A DNA stretch of 62,447 bases from Planctomycetota bacterium (GTDB lineage Bacteria > Planctomycetota > UBA1135 > UBA2386). The notes beneath the pieces are model-generated. The model was given only the letters and a program-made list of their open reading frames with translations. It was not told the DNA's origin and did no database searches. The position numbers were made by a program, and so were the translations under genes. Positions 46,953-56,231 of the stretch are shown one piece after another (the first letter of the stretch is position 1; each line of letters starts with the position of its first letter). The DNA lies in NCBI GenBank assembly GCA_020848735.1, contig JADLHO010000189.1, positions 1 to 62,447 on the forward strand, read 5' to 3'.

Positions 46953-48683
46953 ATGCTCCACAGCCTGCACGTCCGAGACCTGGCGCTGATCGGCACCGCC
47001 GAGCTGCGCTTCGACCGCGGCCTGAACGTCCTCTCGGGCGCGACCGGGGGCGGCAAGTCGCTGGTCGTCACCGCGATGAAGTTGCTGAGGGGCGAGAAGG
47101 CCTCCGCCGAGCTGGTCCGGCACGGCGCTGCCGAACTGCGGATCGACGCCGAGTTCCACCTCGGGGAGGGGCCGCGCTGGGAGCCGGTGCTCGCCCGCGT
47201 GCGGGAGGTCTGCGGTGGCCTGCCGCAGGACGCCCCGCTGGTCGTCACACGGATCGTCGATGCGCGAGGTCGCAGCAGCGTGAGGATCGACGGCCGCCCG
47301 GCGACCCTCCGCGACCTGCGCGAACTCGGCGAGCACCTCATCGAGATCCACGGCCAGGGGGACAGCCGGGCGCTGATGCGTCCCGAGACCCAGGCCGAGG
47401 CGCTCGATGCCTTCGGCGGCACCGTCGCCCTGCGTCTCGCCTTCGGCGCGGCCCTCGCGCGCGCCCGCGCCGCGCGGCAGCGGCTCGACGACGCGGCGGG
47501 CAACGCGCGCGAGCGCCTCGCCCGCGCCGAGTTCCTGCGCTTCCAGCTCGCCGAGATGGAGGACATCGGGCTCGAGGCCGGTGAGCTCGAGGCCTGCGAG
47601 GCCGAGCACCAGGTGCTCGCCCATCTCGACCGCATGCGCGAGCTCCTGACGACCACGCTGGACGCGATCGGTGACGCCGAGCCCAGCGCGTCGGAGCTCG
47701 TCGCCCGCGCGGAGCGCGCCCTGGTCGAGGCGAGTGCGATCGATCGCCGCCTGACCGAAGCGGCGGAGCAGCTCGCCGAGGCGAGGGTGCAACTCGACGA
47801 GGCGGCGCGCACGGTCCAGTCCCGTCTCGCCGACCTCGATCTCGACCCCGCGCGCCTGGGCGCGCTGGAGGATCGCCTGGCGACGCTGCGCCGAGCGCTC
47901 GCGCGCTTCGGCCCGACCGAGGCCGAGTTCCTCGCGCGGCGCCAGGCCGTCGTCGCCGAGCTCGCGACGCACGACGCGGAGTCGTCGAGCCCGGAGGCGC
48001 TCGAAGCCGAACTGCGCGGCGCACTCGACGAACTCGCCGGCGCCGCGCGCAAGCTGCTCCGCGCCCGCCGCAAGGCGGCACCGGCCTTCGTCGCGAACAT
48101 CGAACGCGAGCTCGCCGACCTCGGCATGGCCGACACCAAGGTCGAGGTGCGGTTCGACGACGAGCTGCCGCCGCCCGCCGTCCTGCTCGAGCGCGCCAGC
48201 CCCTTCGGTCCCTCGCCGCTCGACCTCGCGGTGCGCGTCAACCCCGGCGAGCCCTTCACGTCGATGCGCGACACCGCCTCGGGTGGCGAGACGGCCCGCA
48301 TCGTGCTCGCGATCAAGAAGTGCCTCGCGGATCAGGACCGGGTCCCCTTCGTCGTCTTCGACGAGATCGACGCCGAGATCGGCGGCCGGCTCGGGCTCCA
48401 GGTCGGTCGCAAGTTGCGCGACGTCGCCCGCGATCACCAGGTGCTCATCGTCACGCATCTCCCGCAGGTCGCGGCCTTCGCGGACGCGCACTGGAAGGTC
48501 GACAAGCTGGTCAAGGACGGCCGCACCTACACGACGGTCGCACGCCTCGATGCGCCCGCCGTCGAGCGCGAGCTCGCCGCGATGTCCGTCGGCGAAGGCG
48601 CGGACCCGAGCGCGGTGGCCGAGGCCCGGCGTCTCGTCGCGCGGGCGCGCGGAGGCGAGGCGAAGACCGCTCAGGGCGAGTGA
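46953..48683 (+). CDS. recN: DNA repair protein RecN
   Basis: 576 aa SMC-like ATPase for double-strand break repair. N-terminal Walker A (GATGGGKS, residues 29-36), EIHGQGDSRALM after the first helix region, a long coiled-coil middle (about 160-390) and a C-terminal half with signature TASGGETARIVLAIK, Walker B VVFDEIDAEIGGR, and HLPQVAAFAD. The Walker A reads GATGGGKS where most RecN have GETGAGKS. ATG at 46953. Its 3' end overlaps the convergent DinB-like gene by 13 bp. Confidence 0.96.
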   Translation: MLHSLHVRDLALIGTAELRFDRGLNVLSGATGGGKSLVVTAMKLLRGEKASAELVRHGAAELRIDAEFHLGEGPRWEPVLARVREVCGGLPQDAPLVVTRIVDARGRSSVRIDGRPATLRDLRELGEHLIEIHGQGDSRALMRPETQAEALDAFGGTVALRLAFGAALARARAARQRLDDAAGNARERLARAEFLRFQLAEMEDIGLEAGELEACEAEHQVLAHLDRMRELLTTTLDAIGDAEPSASELVARAERALVEASAIDRRLTEAAEQLAEARVQLDEAARTVQSRLADLDLDPARLGALEDRLATLRRALARFGPTEAEFLARRQAVVAELATHDAESSSPEALEAELRGALDELAGAARKLLRARRKAAPAFVANIERELADLGMADTKVEVRFDDELPPPAVLLERASPFGPSPLDLAVRVNPGEPFTSMRDTASGGETARIVLAIKKCLADQDRVPFVVFDEIDAEIGGRLGLQVGRKLRDVARDHQVLIVTHLPQVAAFADAHWKVDKLVKDGRTYTTVARLDAPAVERELAAMSVGEGADPSAVAEARRLVARARGGEAKTAQGE

Positions 48684-49216
48684 GTCCCGCGGCCCGGCAG
48701 GCCCTTCTCCTTGTCGGGGGCCGCGTTGTAGGCGGCCGATCCGCCGCGCGGGATGCTGATCCACCGCCACGCGCTCCCGCGGTGCATGTGCGCGAGCAGC
48801 ACGATCTGGCCGACGTGATAGGCGAGGTGCGCCGACGAGCGGGCCAGCGCGTCGGCGACGCTCAGCGCGATGCCGCGGATCCTCACCTCACGCGAGAGGT
48901 CGGCCTCGGTCAGCCCCGCGAGAGTGGCATCCAGGATGCTCCAGGCCTCGCGCCAGGACCGGAGCAGTTCGTCCTTCGCGTAGCGACGGATCGCGAACTC
49001 CTCCTCGCGGTCGCGCCAGGGCTTCTCCCCGTCGCTCGTGAGGAACTCCGTGAAGCGTGAGCGCAGATTGCCGGCGAGGTGGGCCAGCACCATCGCGATC
49101 GAATTGCCGGCGGCGGTCGGCTGCGCGTTGAGGCTCGTCTCGTCGGTCTGCTCGAGGGCGCGGTCGAGGATGTCGGCGTAACGGCGGTACTCGATACGGA
49201 AGGACTCGAGGCTCAT
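48671..49216 (-). CDS. DinB/DUF1572 family protein
   Basis: 181 aa four-helix-bundle protein. Helices begin FRIEYRRYADILDRALEQ, then NSIAMVLAHLAGNLRSRF (metal-binding His), EAWSILDATLAGLT and SAHLAYHVGQIVLLAH (His-x3-His-like). This is the DinB_2/DUF1572 pattern of metal-dependent transferases using bacillithiol or other thiols. The substrate is unknown. ATG at 49216; divergent from manA. The C-terminus (Gly/Ser/Lys-rich) extends past the fold. Confidence 0.85.
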   Translation of the reverse strand: MSLESFRIEYRRYADILDRALEQTDETSLNAQPTAAGNSIAMVLAHLAGNLRSRFTEFLTSDGEKPWRDREEEFAIRRYAKDELLRSWREAWSILDATLAGLTEADLSREVRIRGIALSVADALARSSAHLAYHVGQIVLLAHMHRGSAWRWISIPRGGSAAYNAAPDKEKGLPGRGTHSP

Positions 49217-49333
49217 GGCCTCACTCTGGAGCCCGTCTCGCCGCCGGGCAATCCACCGCGCTGCACGGCGGCGAGCGCATGCGCCATGGCGAGCCTCGTC
49301 CCGCACCGTTACAAGCTCGCGCTGACCCGAGCG

Positions 49334-50296
49334 ATGCAGCCCCTCAGTCCCGTCGTCCTCGAACGTCGACTCGTCCAGAAGCCCTGGGGCGGGCGTGCCC
49401 TGGCGGACTGTCCGGGCATTCCCCTGCCCGCGGATCAGGCGATCGGCGAGAGTTGGGAGCTCTATGACCGCCCGGAAGGCTCGAGTGCCCTCCGCGGCGG
49501 CGGCACGCTGCGCGAGCTCATGGAGGCGGATGCACAGGGCGTCCTCGGGTCCCGCGTGGCACCGACCCGCGGCGGCCGCTTCCCGCTCCTCCTCAAGTTC
49601 ATCGACGCTCGCGAACGGCTCTCGGTGCAGGTGCATCCCGGCGACGAGCAGGCGCGCCGCCACGACGACGAGGGCAAGGACGAGGCCTGGATCGTGCTCC
49701 GCACGGGGCCCAAGGCGTCGATCGTGCGCGGCTTCCGGCCCGGGACGGCCCGCACGGACGTCGAGGCCGCCGCCGCGGCCGGTGGCGCCATCGAGGCGCT
49801 CCTGCACGAGTTCACGCCCAAGGTCGGCGACGTCGTCCCGGTGCCGCACGGCGTCGTGCATGCGATCGGCCCCGACGTGGTGGTGTTCGAGGTGCAGCGC
49901 AACTCCGACCTGACCTTCCGCTTCTGGGATTGGGGCCGCGGTCGCGAGCTCCACGTGGCCGAGGCACTCGAAGCGGTGAGGATCGGCGACGAGGGTCCCG
50001 CCACCGCCCTGCCGGTGCCGATCGACCAACGCGGCGACTGGCTGCTGCGCACGCCGCAGTTCCGCGTGCGTCGTCTGCGGTTCGACGGACCCGCCACGAT
50101 CGGCACCGAGGGTTCGTTCAAGGTGATGACGGTGATCGACGGCATGGCGGCGATCGGCTGGCGCAGCGGTGGAGTCCATCCGCCGATCCCCTTGCGCGCC
50201 GGCGAGACCCTGCTCGTGCCTGCAGCGGTACCGGCGGTCTTCGTGTCGCCGATCGGACCGCTGACCTGTTTCTGGATCGACGGCGAGAGAGGCTGA
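49334..50296 (+). CDS. manA: Mannose-6-phosphate isomerase (class I)
   Basis: 320 aa cupin-fold enzyme interconverting fructose 6-phosphate and mannose 6-phosphate. The start VVLERRLVQKPWGG matches short Bacillus-type ManA; zinc ligands are visible in SVQVHPGDEQA (Gln/His), GKDEAWIVL (Glu) and VPHGVVHAIG (His). ATG at 49334 gives the Bacillus-like N-terminus; the ATG at 49286 would add 16 residues. Only 2 nt separate it from the pseudouridine synthase gene. Confidence 0.93.
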   Translation: MQPLSPVVLERRLVQKPWGGRALADCPGIPLPADQAIGESWELYDRPEGSSALRGGGTLRELMEADAQGVLGSRVAPTRGGRFPLLLKFIDARERLSVQVHPGDEQARRHDDEGKDEAWIVLRTGPKASIVRGFRPGTARTDVEAAAAAGGAIEALLHEFTPKVGDVVPVPHGVVHAIGPDVVVFEVQRNSDLTFRFWDWGRGRELHVAEALEAVRIGDEGPATALPVPIDQRGDWLLRTPQFRVRRLRFDGPATIGTEGSFKVMTVIDGMAAIGWRSGGVHPPIPLRAGETLLVPAAVPAVFVSPIGPLTCFWIDGERG

Positions 50297-50298
50297 AC

Positions 50299-51369
50299 AT
50301 GGCGACACGAGGACGAGACGCAGGCCGCAGCTCCGGCAACCGCAGCGCCGGCAAACCGGATGGCCGCAAGCCCGCGGTGCGCAAGCCCGCCGAGCGCCGG
50401 GCCCCGGGCGGCAGGCCGCCCAAGCTGCGCGGACAGGTGCGTCTGCGCGACAAGCCCGATCTGCGCGGCGATGGCTTCGGCACCCGGCGGGGCAAGGCCG
50501 GTGGGCCCGGCAAGCGGGACGCGGACCGGCGTGGTCCGGGCAAGTCGCGCGGTCCGAAGGCCAGGCGTGCGATCAAGGTGACGCCCATCGCGGCGCCGGC
50601 GGCGGAGAGCGATGGCAAGCTCCGTCTCAATCGCTTCCTCGCGTCGTCGGGCGTCTGCAGCCGACGCGCGGCGGACGAGTACATCGTCGGCGGACGCGTC
50701 ACGGTGAACGGCGAGCCCACGACGCAGCTCGGGACGCGCGTCGACCCGGATGCCGACGACGTGCGCGTCGATGGCTCGCGCGTCCAGGTCGAGCGCAAGG
50801 TCTACATCCTCTTCAACAAGCCGAAGGACGTCGTCTGCACGAATGCGACGAACGAGCAGCGGCGGCGCGTCGTCGACTACCTGCCGCAGGTGCGGGGGCG
50901 CGTCTACACCGTCGGCCGTCTCGACACGGAGTCGCAGGGCCTGATCCTGGTGACCAACGACGGCGACTTCGCCCAGCACGTGGCACATCCGCGCTACGGC
51001 CTCGCGAAGACCTACGCGGTCCTCGTCAGCGGACGGGTCGACGACGAGAAGTTGAAGAAGGCGCGCGGCGGCGTGTGGCTCTCGGAGGGCCGCACGAGCG
51101 GCGCGCGCATCGCGATCGAACGCCGTGGACGCGACCGCACGTACCTCAAGGTGTCGATCAAGGAAGGCCGCAACCGCGAGATCCGCCGCATCTTCGCGCA
51201 GCTCGAGCACCCCGTGATCTCGCTGAAGCGAGTGCGGATCGGGCCGCTCACGTTGCACGGACTCGGTTCCGGGCGCTGGCGCTTCCTGCACCGCGACGAG
51301 GTCGCGGCGCTGATGTCGATCACGCGCGAAGGCGGCGATGGAGCACCGCACGAAGGGAGCGACGAGTGA
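50299..51369 (+). CDS. 23S rRNA pseudouridine synthase, RluB/RsuA type, with long basic N-terminus
   Basis: 356 aa. A disordered Lys/Arg/Gly/Pro-rich extension (1-105) precedes an S4 RNA-binding domain (about 107-165, LRLNRFLASSGVCSRRAADE) and the pseudouridine synthase domain with catalytic GRLDTESQGL (Asp209) and KEGRNREIRRIF. Enzymes of this group modify 23S rRNA near the peptidyl-transferase centre or 16S rRNA; which base cannot be told. ATG at 50299 lies 2 nt after manA. Its stop overlaps the next GTG. Confidence 0.93.
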   Translation: MATRGRDAGRSSGNRSAGKPDGRKPAVRKPAERRAPGGRPPKLRGQVRLRDKPDLRGDGFGTRRGKAGGPGKRDADRRGPGKSRGPKARRAIKVTPIAAPAAESDGKLRLNRFLASSGVCSRRAADEYIVGGRVTVNGEPTTQLGTRVDPDADDVRVDGSRVQVERKVYILFNKPKDVVCTNATNEQRRRVVDYLPQVRGRVYTVGRLDTESQGLILVTNDGDFAQHVAHPRYGLAKTYAVLVSGRVDDEKLKKARGGVWLSEGRTSGARIAIERRGRDRTYLKVSIKEGRNREIRRIFAQLEHPVISLKRVRIGPLTLHGLGSGRWRFLHRDEVAALMSITREGGDGAPHEGSDE

Positions 51370-52856
51370 GTCCTGAAGCGACGGATCCCGACGGCAAGAC
51401 CTCGGCGAGCGACGACGCGGGCGCGGCGCCGAGCCTCGCGATCCCCAACGCCCGCGAGATCGTGCTCGACAACGGACTGAAGGCGGTCCTCGTCGAACGG
51501 CGCGGCCTGCCCGTCGTCGCGACCGCGCTGTTCTACCGGGTCGGTTCGCGCGACGAACGGACGGGCGAGTCCGGTCTCGCGCACTTCCTCGAGCACATGA
51601 TGTTCAAGGGCACCGACCGCTACGCGAAGGGCGAGATCGATCTGCTCACGAGCAAGCTCGGCGGGAGCAACAACGCGTTCACCGACCAGGACTGCACGGC
51701 CTACCACTTCGCGCTCGCGTCCGACCGCTGGGAGACCGCGCTCGAGATCGAGGCGAATCGCATGACCTCGTGCGCGCTGGATCCCGCGGAGTTCGCCGCG
51801 GAGAAGCAGGTCGTCCTCGAGGAACTGGCGATGGGTCAGGACGATCCCTGGAACCAGCTCTGGCAGTCCACCGAGGCGCTGACCTTCCAGGTGCATCCCT
51901 ACCACCGGCCGATCATCGGCTGGCGCGAGGACCTGGAGCGCGTCTCCCACGAGACGATGCGCGCGTTCTACCGCCGCCACTACGGCCCGAACCGCGCCTT
52001 CCTCGCGGTGGTCGGCGACATCGACGCCAAGGCCGCCGAGAAGAAGGTGCGCGCGCTCTTCGACGGCATCGCCCCGGTGGAGGAGCGCGGGATCGTGATC
52101 GCGGAGCCGCCCTTCCGCGGCGAGCGGCGCGGCATCGTCCGCGCGCCCGGCACGCTCTCGAGGGTCGCGCTGGCGTGTCGCACGTGTCGCGTCGGCGAGC
52201 GTGACGACTACGCGCTCGACGTCATCGCACACGTGCTCGCCCTCGCGCGATCGTCGCGGTTGCACCGTCGCCTGGTCCTGGAGGACGAGCTCGCCACGCA
52301 GGTCTCCGCACAGAACGAGACGCGGCTCGATCCGGGGCTCTTCTGGGTCGTCGCGGAGCTGAGGCCCGGGGTCGATCCCCAGCGCGTCGAGGCGGTGATC
52401 CGCGAGGAGGTGCAGAAGCTCATCGAGGACGGCGTGACGCAGGCCGAACTGCGCCGCGCCCGCATCCACATCCGCTCGTCGTTCCTCTTCGAGGACGAGA
52501 CGGTGCTCGACTTCGCGATCAAGCTCGGGCGCTACGAGACGCTGTCGGCCGCCGGCTGGCGGCTCGTCGACGCCGTGCTGCCCAGCTACGACGCCATCGA
52601 TCGCCGCGCGCTGCGCGACACGGCGGCGAGGCTCTTCCCGGCCGAGGGCTGGACCGCGGTCTGGTCGGTGCCTGCCGACCAGCCGATCGCGCGGCCGACC
52701 GTGCGGCGCGCCCGCAAGATCGCGACGGCGGCCGCGAAGCCGCAACGCGCGCGCGTCGCCGCCGCGGCGAAGGGCGAGCTGCGCGGGAAACGCAAGGCGA
52801 AGGCCAAGGGCAAGGCCAAGGGACAGGTCCAGGCCAGGCGACGAGGCAAGCGATGA
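51366..52856 (+). CDS. M16 zinc peptidase, catalytic subunit type
   Basis: 496 aa pitrilysin-family protease. The inverted zinc motif HFLEH (73-77) and a following Glu (AEKQVVLEELAM, about 153) are intact, so this subunit should be catalytic. The second half has the M16C RLHRRLVLEDELATQV pattern. The last 40 residues are strongly basic (KIATAAAKPQRARVAAAAK, then KGKAKGQVQ), an unusual histone-like tail. GTG at 51366 overlaps the upstream stop, and its own stop overlaps the next ATG (ATGA). It probably pairs with the following gene. Confidence 0.93.
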   Translation: MSPEATDPDGKTSASDDAGAAPSLAIPNAREIVLDNGLKAVLVERRGLPVVATALFYRVGSRDERTGESGLAHFLEHMMFKGTDRYAKGEIDLLTSKLGGSNNAFTDQDCTAYHFALASDRWETALEIEANRMTSCALDPAEFAAEKQVVLEELAMGQDDPWNQLWQSTEALTFQVHPYHRPIIGWREDLERVSHETMRAFYRRHYGPNRAFLAVVGDIDAKAAEKKVRALFDGIAPVEERGIVIAEPPFRGERRGIVRAPGTLSRVALACRTCRVGERDDYALDVIAHVLALARSSRLHRRLVLEDELATQVSAQNETRLDPGLFWVVAELRPGVDPQRVEAVIREEVQKLIEDGVTQAELRRARIHIRSSFLFEDETVLDFAIKLGRYETLSAAGWRLVDAVLPSYDAIDRRALRDTAARLFPAEGWTAVWSVPADQPIARPTVRRARKIATAAAKPQRARVAAAAKGELRGKRKAKAKGKAKGQVQARRRGKR

Positions 52857-54112
52857 AGGCGGTCGAACTCGAGATCGCCGAGCGGACGCTCGCCAACGGC
52901 ATCACCTGCATCGCCGTGCGCAGCCGCGGCGTGCCGACCTTCGCCGCGACCGTCGCCCTGCGCAGCGGCCAGGTGGAGGAGGGCCCGCGCGAGCACGGCC
53001 TCGCCTATCTCACGGGCAGCCTCCTCGAGGAAGGCACGCGGCAGCGCGATGCCGTCGAACTCGCGGAGTCCATCGAGGCCCTCGGCGCCGCGCTCGAGTG
53101 CAGCGGCGGCGGAGCCACGATCCACTGTCCGGCGGAGGAGGCGCAGAAGGCGGTGCGACTCCTGCACGAGGTCGTGCTCGAGCCGCGCTTCGATCCGCGC
53201 GAGGTCCGCCGCGTGCAGGGCGAGATCGCCGCGGAGATCGACGCCGAGGACGCGGATCCGCGCAGCGTGGCGCGCAAGCGCTTCCGCGCGGAGGCCTACG
53301 GGGAGCATCCGCTCGGGCGCCCGCACTACGGCAGTCGCTCCGCGATCGCGGCCTACCGCGCGGCCGACCTCGTCCGCTTCCATCGCAAGTGGTTCGTGCC
53401 GCACGACACGATCGTCGCCGCCGCCGGACCGATGGAGACCGAGGAGACCCTCGATCTCCTCGCCAAGACCTTCCGCGCGTTCCGCGGCGAGCGGCCCGAG
53501 CGCCACGAGGTGCCGCCGGTCGTCATGCCCGGCGCGCGCCGCGACATCCACCTCCCGATGGACCGCGAGCAGGTCCACGTGATGCTCGGCCACCCCGGCA
53601 TCCGCCGGAGCGATCCCGACTTCGTCGCGCTCGCCGTGATGGACCACGTGCTCGGCAGCGGCCCGGGTTTCACCTCGCGCATCGGCAAGAAGCTCCGCGA
53701 CGAGCAGGGCCTCTGCTACTCCGTGCACGCGTCGATCACGAGCGGTGCCGGCCTCGAGCCGAGCCTCTTCTACGCCTACATCGGCACCTCACCCGAGCAC
53801 CGCCAGCGCGCGATCGACGGCTTCCTCGCCGAGATCCACGCGATCCGCGACACCCTGCCCAGCGCCGACGAGCTGCGCGACGTGCAGGACTATCTGACCG
53901 GAAGCTGGGTCTTCGGCCTCGAGCGCAACAGCAACCTCGTCGGCTTCGCCGTGCGCAGCAAGCGCTACGGACTCGGCCCCGACTGGCTCCAGCGCTACCC
54001 GGAGCTCGTGCGCGCGGTGACGCGCGAAGAGGTCCAGCGCGTGGCGCGTCTGCACCTCGATCCCGAGCGGGTCGTGGTGGTCAGCGCGGGGGCGGGGACG
54101 GCCCGCGCCTGA
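52853..54112 (+). CDS. M16-like peptidase partner lacking the zinc motif
   Basis: 419 aa of the same fold. The zinc motif HxxEH is replaced by Y-L-T-G-S (52-56) at the aligned position, so it is predicted inactive. The C-terminal R/Y pair of the family, RIGKKLRDEQGLCYSVHA, is retained and is the substrate-binding region in heterodimers. ATG at 52853 overlaps the catalytic subunit's stop. Known M16B proteases of this type work as heterodimers of one active and one inactive subunit, which fits here. Confidence 0.92.
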   Translation: MKAVELEIAERTLANGITCIAVRSRGVPTFAATVALRSGQVEEGPREHGLAYLTGSLLEEGTRQRDAVELAESIEALGAALECSGGGATIHCPAEEAQKAVRLLHEVVLEPRFDPREVRRVQGEIAAEIDAEDADPRSVARKRFRAEAYGEHPLGRPHYGSRSAIAAYRAADLVRFHRKWFVPHDTIVAAAGPMETEETLDLLAKTFRAFRGERPERHEVPPVVMPGARRDIHLPMDREQVHVMLGHPGIRRSDPDFVALAVMDHVLGSGPGFTSRIGKKLRDEQGLCYSVHASITSGAGLEPSLFYAYIGTSPEHRQRAIDGFLAEIHAIRDTLPSADELRDVQDYLTGSWVFGLERNSNLVGFAVRSKRYGLGPDWLQRYPELVRAVTREEVQRVARLHLDPERVVVVSAGAGTARA

Positions 54113-54166
54113 CAGGGCTGCGGTCAGGGGCGACGCACTGCCTGCACAGCCACCACTCAATCGGGC

Positions 54167-54172
54167 TAGGAT
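54167..54172 (+). promoter_or_regulatory. -10-like TAGGAT directly before a start codon
   Basis: TAGGAT ends 6 nt before the ATG at 54179, so transcription from it would begin at or next to the start codon. A weak TGCACA (54143-54148) lies 18 bp upstream as a possible -35. This would make the small secreted protein's mRNA leaderless. Confidence 0.3.
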
Positions 54173-54178
54173 CCCGGG

Positions 54179-54559
54179 ATGGCAAGACTCGCATTCCTCG
54201 CATTGGCGCTCGTCGCCTTTGCCGTCCCTGCCGCGGCGCAGGCGCCCCTCACCGGCACCTACGAATTGACCAAACCCAACGGCGACCCGATCGAGTCGGG
54301 CGCCACGTGGACCTCGGTCATCGTCCCGATCCCCGGCGGCGGCTACCTGGAGTGGTTGTTCCGCACCGCGGAAGGACAGACTGTGCTCGTCCCGGACGAG
54401 TGCTGCATCATTTCCCCGCCCGATGACACTGGGGAGCACCAGTGGCAGAACAACCGGGGCACCCAAGGCAAGATGTGGCGTGACTCCAGTGGCCAATTGA
54501 AGTCCGAGACGACGACGGGCAGGAACAAGGGCAACGTCGTGCATTACAAGCCGAACTAG
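54179..54559 (+). CDS. Small secreted hypothetical protein
   Basis: 126 aa. A signal peptide (LAFLALALVAFAVPAAAQ) precedes an about 105-residue mature protein with a Cys pair (ECCIISPP) and many Gly, Thr and Asn. It looks like a small beta-domain. No family is recognised. ATG at 54179 has no clear ribosome site but a -10-like element close upstream. Codon use is less GC-rich at third positions than in the M16 genes. Confidence 0.7.
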   Translation: MARLAFLALALVAFAVPAAAQAPLTGTYELTKPNGDPIESGATWTSVIVPIPGGGYLEWLFRTAEGQTVLVPDECCIISPPDDTGEHQWQNNRGTQGKMWRDSSGQLKSETTTGRNKGNVVHYKPN

Positions 54560-54760
54560 GCTGCGCGGCGCGCGGCACGCAGTCGCGGCTTCGCCGTGGC
54601 TCTGCCCATGTGGCCCCGCTGCGCCGTGAAGCGGCGACCTGGGCCCGCCGGAACCGGACGCCTCGCAGCCGTCGGCCTGATCTCGAGGAGCCCGCTCTCG
54701 AGGTCCGTCGAACCGAGGACGCGGCGGTGTCTTCGCCCCGAGCTTCCCTTCCGGTCCTTC

Positions 54761-55486
54761 TCAGCCCTTCCGCTTCGGCGGCGTGCGGAAGCCCTTCCTC
54801 GCCGTCCGGAGCTCACCCATGCTCGCGGGAGGGTGTTCGAAGCCCAGGGCGAACCAGGGCACGCCGAAGGACTTCATGTTCATCTTCTGGTCGTTCTGGA
54901 GGCGCAGCAGGTTGTCGGAGCTGGCGTCGTTGGCCTGCTTGGCGAGGAGGCGGTTGAGCACGGCCATCGCGTCGGTCCGGCGGTTCTCGCGGTTGAGCAG
55001 CCAGGCGTAGACGTTGTGCAGGAGCACGTGCTTGCGGTTGAAGGGCAGTGCCGCGGCGAAGATCGCGAAGGCCTCGTCCTTCTTGCCGTCGCGGTAGCGG
55101 AGGCTCGCGAGGAGCAGTTGGGCGTCGCCCGAACGTCGGCCCGCGCGCTCCAGGCTCGCGAGCGCTTCCTCGCGGTTGTTGGAGTGGTAGAGGAGGAAGC
55201 CGATGTGCGCGTGGAGGTTGCCGGTGAGGAGCGGCACCCAGCGGCCCAAGGGGAGCAGGCTGCGCAGCGTGGCGATCGCGGGCTGCACCATCCCGGCTTC
55301 CATCTGGCGTTGCACCTGCTGCATCGCCGGCTCGAGGCGCTTGCGGAGCATCCGGCCGCCGACGAACCAGGTCGCGACGAAGGCGACGAAGCCGAAGAAG
55401 GGCCCGAAGAACCAGCCGGCGTCGAGCAGCACGGAGCCGACGCCGACGCACAGGCCGATGACGATGGAGAGGATGGTGAGGTACAG
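54761..55486 (-). CDS. Membrane protein with TPR-like repeats (start uncertain)
   Basis: Two hydrophobic segments (YLTILSIVIGLCVGVGSVLL, then FFGPFFGFVAFVATWFVGG) are followed by helical TPR-like repeats (GFLLYHSNNREEALASLERAG, RYRDGKKDEAFAIFAAALPF, AWLLNRENRRTDAMAVLNRLL). No ATG, GTG or TTG lies between the stop of the gene at 55576 and the first membrane segment, so a CTG at 55486 is listed; an ATG at 55648 would run into the upstream gene. The product has about 241 residues. It lies on the same strand downstream of a secreted protein. Function is unknown. Confidence 0.65.
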   Translation of the reverse strand: MYLTILSIVIGLCVGVGSVLLDAGWFFGPFFGFVAFVATWFVGGRMLRKRLEPAMQQVQRQMEAGMVQPAIATLRSLLPLGRWVPLLTGNLHAHIGFLLYHSNNREEALASLERAGRRSGDAQLLLASLRYRDGKKDEAFAIFAAALPFNRKHVLLHNVYAWLLNRENRRTDAMAVLNRLLAKQANDASSDNLLRLQNDQKMNMKSFGVPWFALGFEHPPASMGELRTARKGFRTPPKRKG

Positions 55487-55575
55487 GGCAGTGCGCGGAG
55501 ACGGGTCCGACGGGTGAAAGGGGGGCGGGGAGGATACGCCGCGCGCGTGCGCCGGGCGAATCCGCGCGCCCGGCC

Positions 55576-56115
55576 TCAGGTGCCCGCGACCACGATCGCC
55601 GCCTCCGACACGATCGCCCAGCCGTAGTTGCAGCCGGCGAAGCCGCATTGCTCGAAGAGCGCGAACCACTGGTGGTACCAGGTCGCGCCCACGAGGGCGC
55701 CCTGGTTGGGGATCACGAGGGTGACGGCGTTCTGGAAGGCCTGGCCACTCGCATCGACCGGCATCTCGAGCACGAGATCCGGGTTCGGCCAGACGAGGCA
55801 GTTCGCCGGCTGCTGGGGGAGGATTGCGGTCGGAATCGCGACCGGAGCCGGCAGCAGAGAGAGGCCGGTGATCAGCCAGGGGCGCACGATCTGCTGCGCG
55901 GAGCTGAAGGTCCGGTTGGGTCCGGAATACGTGACGTCGAAGCTCGCGCCGATGCGCGGCAACCCGCGCGCCCCGATCGCGGGGATCGCTTCACCCGGGA
56001 CGCTGCACGGCGCGCCGAGCACGGTGAACGACGCGCCCTGCGCGGCGAGCGTGGAGCAGGCGAGCGCGAAGGCGAGAGCGAGCGCGCGGACGAGCCCGAG
56101 GCTATTGCGGTTCAT
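55576..56115 (-). CDS. Secreted protein with recurrent planctomycete-type domain
   Basis: 179 aa. A signal peptide (LALAFALACSTLAAQG) is followed by a mature domain starting LGAPCSVPGEAIPAIGARGLPRIGASFDVTYSG and ending GALVGATWYHQWFALFEQC. This N-terminal 'GxPRxG' and C-terminal 'GAxVGAxxxxQ' layout recurs in many secreted proteins of Planctomycetota, and the C-terminal phrase is echoed by the partial gene at 62330. Cysteines are present near both ends. Function is unknown. Confidence 0.78.
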   Translation of the reverse strand: MNRNSLGLVRALALAFALACSTLAAQGASFTVLGAPCSVPGEAIPAIGARGLPRIGASFDVTYSGPNRTFSSAQQIVRPWLITGLSLLPAPVAIPTAILPQQPANCLVWPNPDLVLEMPVDASGQAFQNAVTLVIPNQGALVGATWYHQWFALFEQCGFAGCNYGWAIVSEAAIVVAGT

Positions 56116-56231
56116 GGGGCAGCTTCTTACCGCGTCGGCCGGGCGAGCGGGGCCGGCGGGGATCCGCCCGTCTGGGCGGGGACTGCCGGCCCGGGTCCAT
56201 CGCGATCCGTCGGAGCGTCGACCAGAGGCTC

